Shown here in pieces: positions 7,384 through 8,117 of a stretch of 8,117 bases of DNA; the first letter of the stretch is position 1, and every line of letters begins with the position of its first letter. The notes below the pieces were generated by a model that was given only the letters and a program-made list of their open reading frames with translations, was not told the origin of the DNA and searched no databases. A program made the position numbers and the translations under genes. The stretch comes from an uncultured Flavobacteriales bacterium (lineage in GTDB: Bacteria; Bacteroidota; Bacteroidia; Flavobacteriales_D; Sanyastnellaceae): the NCBI GenBank assembly GCA_937897625.1, contig CALCNZ010000072.1:1-8117 (forward strand), read 5' to 3'.

Positions 7384-7464
7384 CGGCGGAGCCAAAGATT
7401 GACAAAGTCAAAGATGTTGCACAAGTTTGGCGGAGCCAAAGGTGCTTCGCAAGATTACTTCGTA
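7384..7464. repeat. AAGAT-spaced mini-palindrome array between convergent genes
   Basis: This spans nearly all of the 72-bp gap between the receptor stop and the prmC stop. A 5-bp spacer (AAGAT three times, AAGTT and AAGGT once each, starting at 7395, 7411, 7423, 7439 and 7451) alternates with self-complementary inserts. These are GGCGGAGCC (7385-7393), TGACAAAGTCA (7400-7410), GTTGCAC (7416-7422), TGGCGGAGCCA (7428-7438), GCTTCGC (7444-7450) and TACTTCGTA (7456-7464). Every insert has a 3-nt loop, and all but GTTGCAC have a C-G closing pair. On the minus strand GCTTCGC reads GCGAAGC, a heptamer known to form an unusually stable DNA mini-hairpin. GGCGGAGCCAAAG is repeated exactly at 7385 and 7429. 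The last insert overlaps the prmC stop. There is no T-tract of terminator type. Confidence 0.9.
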
Positions 7465-8117
7465 AAGAGTAGCATGCGGGATTTCCCCTGCAGATCCTTC
7501 TTAATCTCTCCTTTCCAACCCATAGACTCTCCTAGTGCGAGTGTTTCATTGGAGTAATTCTCATGTATTTCGAAGAAGATTTGTTCAATACTCTTGCGGT
7601 TGTTAGCGAGTTCTAGAATGCGTCTGTAAAACAAAAGCGGGTCATTTTCAGGAACGAAGAGCGCGAGGTGAGGTTCGTGTTCAACAACGGATGGACGCAT
7701 TTCACTTCCTTCTGAAACAGGGATGTATGGCGGATTAGAAACAATGGTGTTCCAATTTCCTTCGGGGAAATTTTGAGACAAAATATCCACTTCCTTCCAC
7801 TCCACTTCCAACTGAAATTCCTTGGAATTTTTTGAAGCCACTTGCAAGGCTTCTTTCGAAACATCTACTCCGCATACATTCCACTTCGATTGTGCTTTCT
7901 TTAGAGCGAGGGCAATTGCGCCGGAGCCGGTTCCGATGTCTAACACCGAATAATCATTCGGTGCGATTTGATCTTTAACAACCGAATGATTATTCGGTTT
8001 TATGGTCTCTAGTATCCACCTCACCAACTCTTCGGTTTCTGGACGGGGGATTAAGACAGCTGGAGAAACATGCAAATCCATCCCGAAAAAGTAAGCCTTG
8101 CCCAAAACATACTGAAG
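7455..8117 (-). CDS. prmC: PrmC/HemK release-factor glutamine methyltransferase, N-terminus missing
   Basis: This is the S-adenosylmethionine-dependent methyltransferase that methylates the glutamine of the GGQ motif in peptide-chain release factors RF1 and RF2, in the cytosol. The frame is open to the window edge (LQYVLGKAYFFGMDLHVSPA), so the ATG and the N-terminal helical release-factor-binding domain of about 70 residues lie outside; an internal TTG at 8105 is not the start. Family motifs are VLIPRPETEELV, the AdoMet loop VLDIGTGSGAIAL, and the catalytic SNPPYIP with the following EHEPHLALF. Between the helix ending ILETI and the AdoMet loop the protein has an unusually long linker (KPNNHSVVKDQIAPNDYS), encoded by a pair of palindromes at 7944-7999. 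The C-terminus (LFTK) and the TAA fall inside the AAGAT mini-palindrome array, so that array may have supplied the last codons. Motif I and the NPPY motif are intact, so the enzyme is probably active. Confidence 0.95.
   Translation of the reverse strand, partial: LQYVLGKAYFFGMDLHVSPAVLIPRPETEELVRWILETIKPNNHSVVKDQIAPNDYSVLDIGTGSGAIALALKKAQSKWNVCGVDVSKEALQVASKNSKEFQLEVEWKEVDILSQNFPEGNWNTIVSNPPYIPVSEGSEMRPSVVEHEPHLALFVPENDPLLFYRRILELANNRKSIEQIFFEIHENYSNETLALGESMGWKGEIKKDLQGKSRMLLFTK
7944..7999. repeat. Inverted pair of perfect palindromes inside prmC
   Basis: Two hairpins with 8-bp perfect stems and 4-nt loops lie 16 bp apart inside the prmC coding region: CACCGAAT-AATC-ATTCGGTG (7944-7963) and AACCGAAT-GATT-ATTCGGTT (7980-7999). 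Their 18-bp cores are exact reverse complements of each other, because the arms are the same and the loops AATC and GATT are complementary. The offset between the cores is 36 bp, a whole number of codons, so the protein carries a matching pair of short motifs, PNNHSV and PNDYSV. A weak third palindrome, GAT-TTG-ATC (7965-7973), lies between them. The element sits in a linker between conserved PrmC motifs. Confidence 0.85.

Overview
The window comes from a bacterium of the phylum Bacteroidota, most likely in or near the Flavobacteriales. The evidence is a SusC/TonB-type outer-membrane receptor of the family with a carboxypeptidase-like N-terminal domain, a GH92 alpha-mannosidase with Bacteroidota-style accessory domains, A-rich leaders without clear Shine-Dalgarno sequences, and a TAnnTTTG-like -7 box. 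I cannot name the genus from the sequence. Both window edges cut through genes.

Layout. Positions 2-1510 (+) hold the 3' part of a GH92 exo-alpha-mannosidase with a chitobiase-type Ig-like domain and an F5/8-type (discoidin) domain. A short spacer of perfect palindromes (1520-1577) leads into a class-III PLP aminotransferase (1591-2889, +). Its last 40 codons are a 48-bp tandem repeat. It meets, stop to stop, a two-gene minus-strand unit at 2886-4681: a DegT/DnrJ/EryC1 sugar aminotransferase followed by a small PglC-type sugar-1-phosphate transferase. Together these would make a 4-aminosugar nucleotide and load a sugar phosphate on the lipid carrier for a surface glycan. An 85-bp divergent promoter region separates this unit from a large outer-membrane beta-barrel receptor (4767-7382, +). 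The receptor converges on prmC (7455-8117, -), the release-factor glutamine methyltransferase, whose N-terminus lies outside the window.

The genes are mostly ordinary housekeeping and envelope genes. What stands out is the DNA between and within them. Four separate clusters of perfect mini-palindromes occur in about 8 kb: 1520-1577, 2767-2875, 7384-7464 and 7944-7999. Two of them follow the same strict grammar: a constant short spacer (GATGAC in one, AAGAT in the other) alternates with self-complementary inserts, mostly with 3-nt loops closed by a C-G pair. Both of these sit exactly at convergent gene ends. Several inserts read on the minus strand as GNA-triloop mini-hairpins, including the exact heptamers GCGAAGC and GCGCAGC. 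Stem and loop sequences change from unit to unit while self-complementarity and spacer are kept, as expected if folding is selected or if a folding-dependent process made the arrays. The clusters enter coding sequence in frame twice, as a C-terminal tail on the aminotransferase and a linker insertion in PrmC. This is the best candidate for something undescribed here; its function is unknown and any role is inference.
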